From an uncultured Verrucomicrobiota bacterium (GTDB lineage Bacteria; Verrucomicrobiota; Verrucomicrobiae; Opitutales; Opitutaceae), in NCBI GenBank assembly GCA_946482165.1, contig CAMLQS010000047.1, forward strand, positions 1 to 20,423: DNA of 20,423 bases, written 5' to 3'. A model generated the notes under the pieces. It made no database searches. It saw only the letters and a program-made list of their open reading frames with translations, and had not been told where the DNA came from. Shown piece by piece: positions 1-8,401 of the stretch. Every line of letters starts with the position of its first letter. Positions within the stretch are counted from its first letter, which is position 1. The position numbers and the translations under genes were made by a program.

Positions 1-16
1 TCAAAACATCACTTCC

Positions 17-1951
<1,935 letters not shown>

Positions 1952-1967
1952 AATCAATCGTGCAGGA

Positions 1968-2002
1968 CCGACCGCCGGTCGGTCTCTCCGACCGGCGGTC
2001 GG
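1968..2002. repeat. Nested perfect palindrome downstream of acs
   Basis: A 15-base arm (ccgaccgccggtcgg, 1968-1982) is followed by a 5-base loop (tctct) and its exact reverse complement (1988-2002). Each arm is itself a hairpin: ccgacc and ggtcgg around a 3-base centre. The segment can therefore fold as one long stem or as two short ones. No T-run follows directly, so it is probably not itself an intrinsic terminator. It looks like a REP/BIME-type intergenic repeat or an mRNA 3'-end stabiliser. Confidence 0.75.
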
Positions 2003-2021
2003 GGTTACATTATCTATAAGC

Positions 2022-2054
2022 GCCGCCCCGGCCCACGGGGCGGCTTTCTTATTT
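2022..2054 (+). terminator. Rho-independent terminator after acs
   Basis: The 8-bp GC stem gccgcccc (2022-2029) pairs with ggggcggc (2037-2044) across a 7-base loop, followed directly by the T-rich tract tttcttattt. It lies about 70 bases after the acs stop and about 100 before mqo, so it separates the two transcripts. Confidence 0.85.
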
Positions 2055-2154
2055 CCATGTCGCACGCCTGCGCGGGACTGGAGCGGGCACACGCTTTGCG
2101 GCACTACGCATCCTTTGCGTTTTCCACCGCATCTTCTGCCAAACCATTCCCGCC

Positions 2155-3669
2155 ATGCCTAAGCGTCAGCCCACCCACCAGGTCGATTGCGTCTTCGTCG
2201 GCGCCGGCGTGATGAGCGTCACGCTCGCCACCCTGCTCAAGGAGCTCCAGCCCGAGCTCACGATCGAGATCCTCGAGTCTCTCGAGGTGATCGCCGGGGA
2301 GAGCACCAACCCCTGGAACAACGCCGGCACCGGCCACGCCGCGCTTTGCGAGCTGAACTACACGCCGGAAAAAGCCGACGGCTCCGTCGATGTTTCGAAG
2401 GCGATCCAGATCTACGAGATGTTCGAGCAGTCGAAGCAGTTCTGGGCTCACCTCGTCGAACGTCGTCGTCTGCCCGACCCGCGCGGTTTCATCAACGCCG
2501 TGCCGCACGTGAGCTTTGTGCGCGGGACCGGCGACGTCTCCTACCTGCGTCGCCGCCATGCCGCGCTCGCCGCGCATCCGTTTTTCCGCGCGATGGACTA
2601 CACCGAGGACGCCGGACGCATCGCCGACTGGGCTCCGCTTGTGATGGACGGACGTCGCGCGGACGAGCCGGTCGCGGCCACGCGTTCGCTCGAGGGCACG
2701 GACGTCGATTTCGGCGCATTGACGCAGGGCATGCTCGAATCGCTGAGCAAGCAGCCCGGCGTGAGCGTGCGCCTTGGCGCGCGCGTGACGAATGTCCGCC
2801 GCAACTCGGCCAAGCGCTGGAAGCTCAAGGTCGAGACCCGCGACGGCGAGTTCAAGGTAGCCGCCAAGTTCGCATTCTTGGGCGCGGGTGGCGGCGCGTT
2901 GCCGCTTCTCCAGAAATCGGACATCCCCGAGGGCAAGGGTTTCGGCGGGTTCCCGGTCAGCGGCCAGTGGCTGCGTTGCGACAACCCGGAGGTTGTCGCG
3001 CGTCACCACGCAAAGGTCTACGGCAAGGCGTCGGTCGGCGCCCCGCCGATGTCGGTGCCGCACCTCGACACGCGCTTCGTCGACGGCAAGCGCTCGCTGC
3101 TCTTCGGTCCGTATGCCGGCTTCTCGACGAAGTTCCTTAAAAACGGCTCGCTGCTCGACCTTCCGACTTCGATCAAGCCGAGCAACCTCGCGCCCATGCT
3201 CGCCGTGGCACGGGACAACGTCGATCTCACCAAGTATCTCATTGGGCAGGTGCTCCAATCCGAGGAGGCCCGTTTCGCCGCGTTGAAGGAATATTTCCCG
3301 GACGCGAAGCCCGAGGACTGGCGCCTGGAGGTCGCCGGCCAGCGCGTGCAAATCATCAAGAAAGACGCGTCGAAGGGCGGCGTGCTGCAGTTTGGCACGG
3401 AGGTCGTGGCATCGGCGGACGGCTCGATCGCCGCGCTGCTCGGCGCCTCGCCGGGGGCGTCGACCGCGGTGTCGATCATGCTCAACCTGCTCGCGAAGTG
3501 CTTCCCCGAGCAGATGAAGAGCGCCGCGTGGCAGGAGCGTCTGCGCGCGATGATGCCGAGCCACGGGCAACCACTGGCGAAGAATCCGGAGTTGCTCGCG
3601 AAGATCCGCGCCCACTCCGGGCGCCTGCTCAAGCTGGAGCACCCCGCGCTCGTTGCGACGGCGCGATGA
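2155..3669 (+). CDS. mqo: Malate:quinone oxidoreductase
   Basis: FAD-dependent, membrane-associated enzyme that oxidises malate to oxaloacetate and passes electrons to the quinone pool, in place of or alongside NAD malate dehydrogenase in the TCA cycle. The 504 residues fit the family. Seen: the N-terminal dinucleotide-binding motif GAGVMS (16-21), the Mqo-typical stretch ESTNPWNNAGTGHAALCELN (49-68), and a C-terminal FAD-contact motif GASPGAST (430-437). The ATG at 2155 is placed at the family's usual N-terminus; no clear Shine-Dalgarno precedes it. It is transcribed alone after the acs terminator; its product feeds the same acetate/TCA metabolism as Acs. Large open frames on the opposite strand are GC-driven shadows. 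Confidence 0.96.
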   Translation: MPKRQPTHQVDCVFVGAGVMSVTLATLLKELQPELTIEILESLEVIAGESTNPWNNAGTGHAALCELNYTPEKADGSVDVSKAIQIYEMFEQSKQFWAHLVERRRLPDPRGFINAVPHVSFVRGTGDVSYLRRRHAALAAHPFFRAMDYTEDAGRIADWAPLVMDGRRADEPVAATRSLEGTDVDFGALTQGMLESLSKQPGVSVRLGARVTNVRRNSAKRWKLKVETRDGEFKVAAKFAFLGAGGGALPLLQKSDIPEGKGFGGFPVSGQWLRCDNPEVVARHHAKVYGKASVGAPPMSVPHLDTRFVDGKRSLLFGPYAGFSTKFLKNGSLLDLPTSIKPSNLAPMLAVARDNVDLTKYLIGQVLQSEEARFAALKEYFPDAKPEDWRLEVAGQRVQIIKKDASKGGVLQFGTEVVASADGSIAALLGASPGASTAVSIMLNLLAKCFPEQMKSAAWQERLRAMMPSHGQPLAKNPELLAKIRAHSGRLLKLEHPALVATAR

Positions 3670-3751
3670 CGGGGATTCTCCGGCTGGAGTAACTTCGCGC
3701 ACAGCCCGCAGGACGGTTGCAAATGGTCGGCGGCCTCTCCAATGAGAGCGC

Positions 3752-4762
3752 ATGTCCCGGCTTCGCACCCGCCCCGCGCTGGCGTTTGTCAGCGCCTTTT
3801 TCCTCGCATCGATTCCCTCCGCCAGCGCCCTGGTGATTTTCGGCGGCGACGGCTCGGGCAACACGACCGATCCCGGCACGGGTTTGCCTTGGGACAACGC
3901 CGGCTCGGTCAACGGCGCGAGCGGCGTATTCCTTGGCCACTACACCACGGGGAGCTGGGTGCTGACGGCCGCGCACGTGGCGAACTCGGGCGCGCCCGGC
4001 ATCACGCTGGGAGGCGTGTTTTATCCCGGCGTGGCCGGCTCGGGCGTGCGGGTGCTCAACGGCGACAGCTCGACGACGGACCTCTATCTTTTTCGCGTGA
4101 CCGGCGCTCCGGAGACCTTGCCGAATCTCACCTTTGCCACCGCGCATCCGACCGCCGGCACGGTCGTGGATATGATCGGCTTTGGCCAGACGGAGAATCT
4201 CTTCAAACGCTGGGACGTGAGCATCGTGGCCGGCGCGGAGAACGACGTCTGGACCGAGACCGCCAACGAAGCGGTCACCGACTATGTGGGATACACCCTC
4301 AAGGCCGGCATCGGCCAGCGTTGGGGGCAGGCGCGCTATGTGACGGAAAACCAAATCGTGAATGTCGGCACGGGGCCCACCTCGACGTTCCTGACGCGGT
4401 TCGACCGGTTGAACGGCTCCACCGTCGGAGTGGTCGGGGATTCCGGAGGCCCGGTTTTTTATAGCGTGGGCGCTTCGTGGGCCTTGGCCGGGATTTTTAG
4501 CGGTTTGGCGACGCTGGGCACGCCGGACACCAAGCCGCCGCCGGTGAATCAAGCGGTGGCGACGGGAGCGACCGTCGGCCCGGCCGACAGCACGGCCGGG
4601 GCCTATCACCTCAACGTCATCGCGGACATGGTGGTTTACGGCGACTTCATCGAGGACGTGATTGGCGCGCCGATTCCGGAGCCTGCCGCGGCCGGCGGCG
4701 TGCTCGGACTCGCGGTGGCGGCTTGCGTGGGCGGACTTCGACGTCGTCGACCGCGCGGCTGA
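3752..4762 (+). CDS. PEP-CTERM-anchored trypsin-like serine protease
   Basis: Predicted secreted S1-type protease of 336 residues. A Sec signal peptide covers about residues 1-26 (ending SASA). The catalytic triad is readable: LTAAHV with His75, TTDLYLF with Asp110, and GDSGGP with Ser231. There is no cysteine in the protease domain, so it has no disulfides, unlike animal trypsins. The C-terminus has PEP at 309-311, a hydrophobic segment (313-328) and an Arg cluster (RRRR), which is the PEP-CTERM sorting signal. Family knowledge says an exosortase cleaves this tail and the protein reaches the surface or exopolysaccharide. No exosortase gene is in the window. Substrate unknown. The start ATG has a weak purine run (gagag) upstream. 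Confidence 0.88.
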   Translation: MSRLRTRPALAFVSAFFLASIPSASALVIFGGDGSGNTTDPGTGLPWDNAGSVNGASGVFLGHYTTGSWVLTAAHVANSGAPGITLGGVFYPGVAGSGVRVLNGDSSTTDLYLFRVTGAPETLPNLTFATAHPTAGTVVDMIGFGQTENLFKRWDVSIVAGAENDVWTETANEAVTDYVGYTLKAGIGQRWGQARYVTENQIVNVGTGPTSTFLTRFDRLNGSTVGVVGDSGGPVFYSVGASWALAGIFSGLATLGTPDTKPPPVNQAVATGATVGPADSTAGAYHLNVIADMVVYGDFIEDVIGAPIPEPAAAGGVLGLAVAACVGGLRRRRPRG

Positions 4763-4792
4763 TCCCCTGAAACGCGTTCCACGCTCGATCGC

Positions 4793-4816
4793 GTGATCCG
4801 CGCTTTGCCGGATCAC
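4793..4816. other. Hairpin between convergent genes
   Basis: gtgatccg (4793-4800) pairs with cggatcac (4809-4816) across an 8-base loop, in the 50-base gap between the protease gene and the M42 peptidase gene. The right arm overlaps the stop codon of the M42 gene. No T-run is present on either side, so bidirectional termination is only a guess. Confidence 0.4.
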
Positions 4817-5904
4817 CAGCGTCCGTGCTCGCCTTTGCGGAGTCCGAGAGCAAAGGCGCAGAGGAGCTGCACGGTGCGTTCGACGTCGGCGAGGTCGACG
4901 ATCTCGCTCGGCGTGTGCATGTAGCGGAGCGGAATGCTCACCAACCCGGTGGCGACGCCGCCGCGTCCCATCTGGATGGCGCGGGCGTCGGTGCCGGTCG
5001 GGCGAGGCTCGGCTTCGAATTGATGCGGGACGCCCGCGGCCTCGGCGGCCGCGACGAGGCGGTCGTAGATGAAGGGATTGATGTTCGGGCCGCGGCAGAT
5101 GATCGGGCCGCCGCCGAGCTTGGTTTCGCCGTATTTGCGCTGGTCGCAGTCCGGGTGGTCGGTGGCGTGGCCGACGTCGACCGCGACGGCGAGGTGCGGG
5201 TTGACGGCGTAGGCGGACGTGGTGGCGCCGCGCACGCCGATCTCCTCCTGCGTGGTGGCGACGGAGACGATCTGCGCGGCGAGTTTCTTTCGCTGGCCGG
5301 CGAGACGGCGGAGCACTTCGCCGACGACGTAGGCGCCGACCTTGTCGTCGAAGGCGCGGGCGACGCCGATGGTGCCGTGGAGCAGCTCGAAGCCGGGTTG
5401 GTAGGTGGCGACGTCGCCGATGCGCACGCGCTCGAGCGCCTCCTTTTTGTTTTTCGCGCCGATATCGATCCACATCTCGTGGATCTCGGGGACCTTCTTG
5501 CGGTCGGCCTCGTCCATGAGATGGATGGCGCGCTTGCCGGTGACGCCGAGCACGGGCCCGTTTTTCGTGGTGATGACGACGCGACGGCCGGGAATCATCA
5601 CGCGGTCGTGGCCGCCGATGGTGTTGAAATAGAGGTAGCCGTCCTTGTTGACGTAGCTGATCTGGAGGCCGAGTTCGTCGATATGGCCGGCGAGGAGGAG
5701 GACGGGATCGCCGCTGGGATTGAGCGTGGCGATGCGATTGCCGAGGACATCGTTTTCGTAGCGGTCGGCGGCGGGTTTCACGTGCGCGTCGAAGACGGTC
5801 TGGGCCTCGTGCTCGGCGCCGGAGGGCGAACGCGCGGCGAGCAATTCGGCGAGGAACGCGGGAACGACAGGGGTGGAGACGGCGGCGGACTTTGATTTGG
5901 CCAT
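4813..5904 (-). CDS. M42 family metallo-aminopeptidase
   Basis: Predicted cytoplasmic aminopeptidase with a two-metal site (M42, glutamyl aminopeptidase/'endoglucanase M' type; 363 residues, the family's normal length). Metal and catalytic motifs are all present in order: AGHIDE, AFDDKVGAY (bridging Asp), TQEEIG (catalytic and metal Glu), VDVGHATD, and HTPSEIVD near the C-terminus. It probably forms large oligomers that trim peptides, as known for the family. The ATG at 5904 gives the family's usual N-terminus. The reading frame stays open to 6126, but that extension is encoded by repeat DNA (heptamer array, palindrome, G-rich tract) and is not protein-like. The bases just upstream of the ATG are the heptamer repeat, with no Shine-Dalgarno. 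Confidence 0.93.
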   Translation of the reverse strand: MAKSKSAAVSTPVVPAFLAELLAARSPSGAEHEAQTVFDAHVKPAADRYENDVLGNRIATLNPSGDPVLLLAGHIDELGLQISYVNKDGYLYFNTIGGHDRVMIPGRRVVITTKNGPVLGVTGKRAIHLMDEADRKKVPEIHEMWIDIGAKNKKEALERVRIGDVATYQPGFELLHGTIGVARAFDDKVGAYVVGEVLRRLAGQRKKLAAQIVSVATTQEEIGVRGATTSAYAVNPHLAVAVDVGHATDHPDCDQRKYGETKLGGGPIICRGPNINPFIYDRLVAAAEAAGVPHQFEAEPRPTGTDARAIQMGRGGVATGLVSIPLRYMHTPSEIVDLADVERTVQLLCAFALGLRKGEHGRW

Positions 5905-5911
5905 GCGCGGA

Positions 5912-5953
5912 ATGAAAAATGACCCATGACCAATGTCCAACGACCAATGAAGG
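5912..5953. repeat. Six-unit heptamer tandem repeat
   Basis: Six units in exact 7-base register: atgaaaa, atgaccc, atgacca, atgtcca, acgacca, atgaagg. It begins 8 bases upstream of the M42 peptidase start codon, so it forms that gene's 5' leader. It resembles the short tandemly repeated heptamers known from cyanobacterial genomes (comparison from memory). Confidence 0.75.
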
Positions 5954-5979
5954 TGATTAAAGGGAGGTCCTAAAAGGCT

Positions 5980-6002
5980 CAATGTTCGTAATACGAACAT
6001 TG
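5980..6002. promoter_or_regulatory. 23-bp perfect palindrome (operator candidate)
   Basis: caatgttcgta (5980-5990), one central base, then tacgaacattg (5992-6002), an exact inverted repeat of 11 bases. It lies in the divergent region between the M42 peptidase and hisA and is AT-richer than its surroundings. Symmetry with a short centre suits a dimeric repressor site; the alternatives are a terminator-like hairpin or a repeat end. The regulator is unknown. Confidence 0.5.
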
Positions 6003-6118
6003 GCCGGGAACCCTTGGATGCCGGGGCGGGCTTGGGCGCCGGGGCGGGGCGCCGGGAGAAAACGCTTGGCGCGGGCGGGGCGGGGCGGTGGGGTGGGCGG
6101 TTTCCCTTTTCGAGCACC

Positions 6119-6853
6119 ATGACCATTTATCCCGCCATCGACATCAAAGCCGGCCGTTGCGTGCGCCTTACCCAGGGCAAGGCCGACCAGGAGACGGTTT
6201 ATTCGCTAAATCCGGCCGAAGTGGCGGCGCAGTTCAAAAAGGAGGGCAGCGCCTGGGTCCACGTGGTCGATCTCGATGGCGCATTCCTCGGCGAGCCGCA
6301 AAACCTCGAAACGGTGAAGGCGATCGCGAGCGTGGGGTTGAAGGTGCAGCTTGGCGGCGGCATGCGGACGCGGGAGACTGTGGAACGCGCGCTGAGTTTC
6401 GGCGTGAGCCGCGTCGTCATCGGCACGCGTGCGGCGGAGAGCGCGGAGTTTGTCGGTGAACTCGTGAAGGCGTTCGGCGAAAAAATCGCGGTCGGCATCG
6501 ACGCGAAGAACGGCAAGGTCGCGGTGAAGGGCTGGGTCGACACGACCGACACCGGAGCGCTCGAACTTGCGAAACGCATGGCCGGTCTCGGCGTGCGCAC
6601 GATCATCTACACCGATATCGGCACCGACGGCATGCTGACCGGCCCGAACCTTCCCGCCCAGCAGGCGCTGGCCGAGGCGGTGGCGGCGGGAGGCGCGCAG
6701 GTGATCGCCAGCGGCGGCGTTTCCAAGCTCGCGGATGTCGAGTCGCTAGCCGCCTTGGCCAAAAAACAGGTTAATTTGCACGGTGTGATTATCGGGAAAG
6801 CCATTTATGAAAAGCGGCTTACCGTAGCGCAGGCCCTGGCCGTGGTCGCGTAA
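6119..6853 (+). CDS. hisA: HisA, ProFAR isomerase of histidine biosynthesis
   Basis: 1-(5-phosphoribosyl)-5-[(5-phosphoribosylamino)methylideneamino]imidazole-4-carboxamide isomerase, fourth step of histidine synthesis; a single (beta-alpha)8 barrel of 244 residues, the normal length. Catalytic Asp8 (AIDIKAG) and Asp128 (VGIDAKNG) are present, as is the TDIGTDG loop (165-171). The two phosphate-binding motifs are LGGGM (78-82) and IASGGVS (196-202). ATG at 6119 starts the conserved MTIYPAIDIK. The frame runs open upstream to 6014, but there it reads only Gly/Ala/Arg from a G-rich tract. No other his gene is adjacent, so the pathway is scattered in this genome. No Shine-Dalgarno is visible. 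Confidence 0.96.
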   Translation: MTIYPAIDIKAGRCVRLTQGKADQETVYSLNPAEVAAQFKKEGSAWVHVVDLDGAFLGEPQNLETVKAIASVGLKVQLGGGMRTRETVERALSFGVSRVVIGTRAAESAEFVGELVKAFGEKIAVGIDAKNGKVAVKGWVDTTDTGALELAKRMAGLGVRTIIYTDIGTDGMLTGPNLPAQQALAEAVAAGGAQVIASGGVSKLADVESLAALAKKQVNLHGVIIGKAIYEKRLTVAQALAVVA

Positions 6854-6884
6854 GTAGTTGGTTTAAGAAACCCGGGGAAACGCC

Positions 6885-6927
6885 GGAGGTCTGAACGGAG
6901 CGCGGCCTTGATGCCGCGCTCTCCATG
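6885..6927 (+). promoter_or_regulatory. Shine-Dalgarno, hairpin, then start codon
   Basis: A strong Shine-Dalgarno ggaggt (6885-6890) lies 34 bases before the ATG at 6925, too far for normal initiation. Between them is a perfect 9-bp stem, gagcgcggc (6898-6906) with gccgcgctc (6913-6921) and a 6-base loop. Folding the stem leaves 10 unpaired bases between SD and ATG. A five-codon mini-frame (ATG at 6911, stop at 6926-6928) overlaps the start as atga and has its own ggag upstream. Either arrangement could set translation of the next gene. Confidence 0.5.
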
Positions 6928-7284
6928 AACTCCACGTTATCCTCCTGCCGCCGCGTGCTCTTGCCGCTGGCGTTGTTGGTCTCCGTCGCCGCTCCGCTTG
7001 CTCCGACGCTCTCCGCCGCGGATCAACCGAATGTCACCGTCACGACGCCCGCCGAGGGCGAGGCGCTTGCCGAAGGCTTCGAGAACGCGTTTGAGCGTTT
7101 TCAGGGCGGGCCGCTCTTTCTCACCTATGAAAAGGAGGGCTCGGTGCTGAGGACGCTTTCGGGCATTCGTTCCGTGAAAGCGGCGGGCGCGGTGCTTGTG
7201 ATCGTAACGGACAAGGGCACGACGCTGGCCATCCCGGCGCGCCGGGTGCTCTCGCTGACGGACGAGCGCCCGCCGACGTTCTGA
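6925..7284 (+). CDS. Small secreted protein of unknown function
   Basis: 119 residues. A signal peptide covers about residues 1-31 (positive N-terminus, hydrophobic 11-27, then a likely cleavage near LSAA-DQ). The mature part of about 88 residues is mildly acidic and ends with a beta-rich stretch (SVKAAGAVLVIVTDKGTTLA followed by IPARRVLSL). That stretch suggests a small periplasmic beta-structure, perhaps a repeat of KGTT-type strands. I do not recognise a family. It follows hisA by 71 bases; the unusual initiation region is described separately. A strong terminator follows, so hisA and this gene could share a transcript. Confidence 0.7.
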   Translation: MNSTLSSCRRVLLPLALLVSVAAPLAPTLSAADQPNVTVTTPAEGEALAEGFENAFERFQGGPLFLTYEKEGSVLRTLSGIRSVKAAGAVLVIVTDKGTTLAIPARRVLSLTDERPPTF

Positions 7285-7312
7285 ACCTTTGTCCTGATTC
7301 GCTCGATTTTTG

Positions 7313-7344
7313 AGCCCGCGGCATTGTCCGCGGGCTTTGTTTTT
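7313..7344 (+). terminator. Rho-independent terminator
   Basis: The 9-bp stem agcccgcgg (7313-7321) pairs with ccgcgggct (7328-7336) around the loop cattgt, followed by tttgttttt. It closes the hisA/small secreted protein unit and isolates the xylose regulator downstream. Confidence 0.9.
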
Positions 7345-7363
7345 CTCGGCCGCGCGTGTTTCG

Positions 7364-7394
7364 TTGCCCGCGGCGGCCACGGTATCTTTATGCT
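7364..7394 (+). promoter_or_regulatory. Possible sigma70-like promoter of the AraC regulator
   Basis: ttgccc (7364-7369) and tatgct (7389-7394) with a long 19-base spacer. If the -10 element is real, transcription would start within a few bases of the ATG at 7403, making the mRNA leaderless or nearly so. This is weak pattern matching only. Confidence 0.25.
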
Positions 7395-7402
7395 AGTGAC
7401 GC

Positions 7403-8314
7403 ATGGCGATCCTGGCCAAGGGCAGCGATTATTTCGGGTCTGACGGGTTTCCCGTGACCGTTCGACGCGTGCGCACCGAGCCCGGCGGCCGGCCTTCGCA
7501 CGCCTACGACGTGACCGAGCTCGACCACTTCCATGACTTCATCGAGCTGGTGATCGTCCTCGAGGGGAGGGGCACGCACCTGCTGGGCGGACAGCCTTTC
7601 CCCGTCTCGGCGGGCGATGTATTCGTTATCCAAGGACAACAGGTCCACAGCTTCCGCGAGCGCGACGGGCTGGTGCTGCTCAACATCATGTATGATCCGG
7701 AGCGCCTGCCGCTTCCGGCCGGGCTTTTGCGCCGGCTGCCCGGCTACAGCGCGCTCTTTCTGCTCGAGCCGAATTTTCGCGGCTCGCACGATTTTTCGAG
7801 CCGCCTCCGGCTCGACCGGGTCATGCTGGGCGCGGCGGTCGGCCTGGGCGAGCGGATCGCGGAGGAGTCCGCGCGGGCCGCTCCCGGGCATGAGGCGATG
7901 CTGCTCAGCCTGCTGACCGATCTGATGGTGTTCCTGTCCCGGCGATACGACGAGAGCGACACCCGCGAGAGCAAGGCGCTGCTTCAGATGGGCAAATTGA
8001 TCAGCACGCTGGAGCGGAGCTACGCCGAGCCATGGGACCTCGCCCGCATGGCGACGTTCGCCCGGCTTTCGCGGGCGAGCTTGCTGAGGGTTTTTCGTCA
8101 GGCGACCGGCCGGCCTCCCATCGCCTACCTCATCGAACTCCGGATCGAGGCGGCGAAGCGGCTTTTGCGCCAAGGCGACTTGGAAATCACCGAAATCGCA
8201 CAGGAAGCCGGCTTCAACGACGGCAACTACTTCGCGCGCCAGTTTCGCCTCGTCGTCGGCTGCACGCCGAGCGACTTCCGCCGCCGTGCGCGAGCCGGAG
8301 TGCCGGCATGGTGA
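7403..8314 (+). CDS. AraC-family regulator, probable xylose regulator
   Basis: 303-residue RhaS/RhaR-like transcription factor. The N-terminal cupin sugar-binding domain carries HFHDFIELVIVLEGRGTH (42-59) and SAGDVFVIQGQQVHSF (69-84). The C-terminal domain (about 205-299) holds two helix-turn-helix units, the second with EITEIAQEAGFNDGNYFARQ and FRLVVGCTPSDFRRR. It sits directly upstream of xylB-xylA on the same strand, so it most likely senses xylose and activates those genes; this is inference from position. The ATG at 7403 starts the protein; no Shine-Dalgarno precedes it. Strictly, the cupin half resembles rhamnose regulators, so another pentose or deoxyhexose could be the inducer. Confidence 0.88.
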   Translation: MAILAKGSDYFGSDGFPVTVRRVRTEPGGRPSHAYDVTELDHFHDFIELVIVLEGRGTHLLGGQPFPVSAGDVFVIQGQQVHSFRERDGLVLLNIMYDPERLPLPAGLLRRLPGYSALFLLEPNFRGSHDFSSRLRLDRVMLGAAVGLGERIAEESARAAPGHEAMLLSLLTDLMVFLSRRYDESDTRESKALLQMGKLISTLERSYAEPWDLARMATFARLSRASLLRVFRQATGRPPIAYLIELRIEAAKRLLRQGDLEITEIAQEAGFNDGNYFARQFRLVVGCTPSDFRRRARAGVPAW

Positions 8315-8387
8315 TCCTTTTGTGCTAGGACTGTGGAGAATTGAGGAAAAAGTGAAGGCTGCGAACCCGGGGCGTCGTGGTATTCTC

Positions 8388-8393
8388 AGGAAG
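8388..8393 (+). promoter_or_regulatory. Shine-Dalgarno of xylB
   Basis: aggaag, 8 bases upstream of the xylB ATG at 8402. It is one of the few clear ribosome-binding sites in the window and supports that start. The 87-base gap to the regulator gene may also hold the xylB promoter, but I see no convincing -35/-10 pair. Confidence 0.6.
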
Positions 8394-8401
8394 CTTTTCT
8401 C

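Noticed and set aside
2104..3912. 602-residue open frame on the minus strand opposite mqo
   Set aside because: The plus strand encodes a complete Mqo. The antisense product is Arg/Ala/Leu/Glu-rich without a domain, as expected in GC-rich coding DNA.
4793..4816. Intrinsic terminator between the protease and M42 genes
   Set aside because: The stem is good but there is no T-run in either direction, so it is listed only as a hairpin.
4825..5895. 356-residue plus-strand frame opposite the M42 peptidase
   Set aside because: The minus strand carries all M42 catalytic motifs; the plus-strand product is Gly/Asp/Val/Ala-rich noise.
5980..6002. Verrucomicrobia LexA operator (tgttc-N4-gaaca)
   Set aside because: The half-sites match but the gap is 7 bases, not 4, and the flanking genes are not SOS genes. 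It is kept only as an unidentified palindrome.
5905..6126. N-terminal extension of the M42 peptidase up to 6126
   Set aside because: It would be encoded by the heptamer array, the palindrome and the G-rich tract, and extends past the hisA start; the family normally begins at the ATG at 5904.
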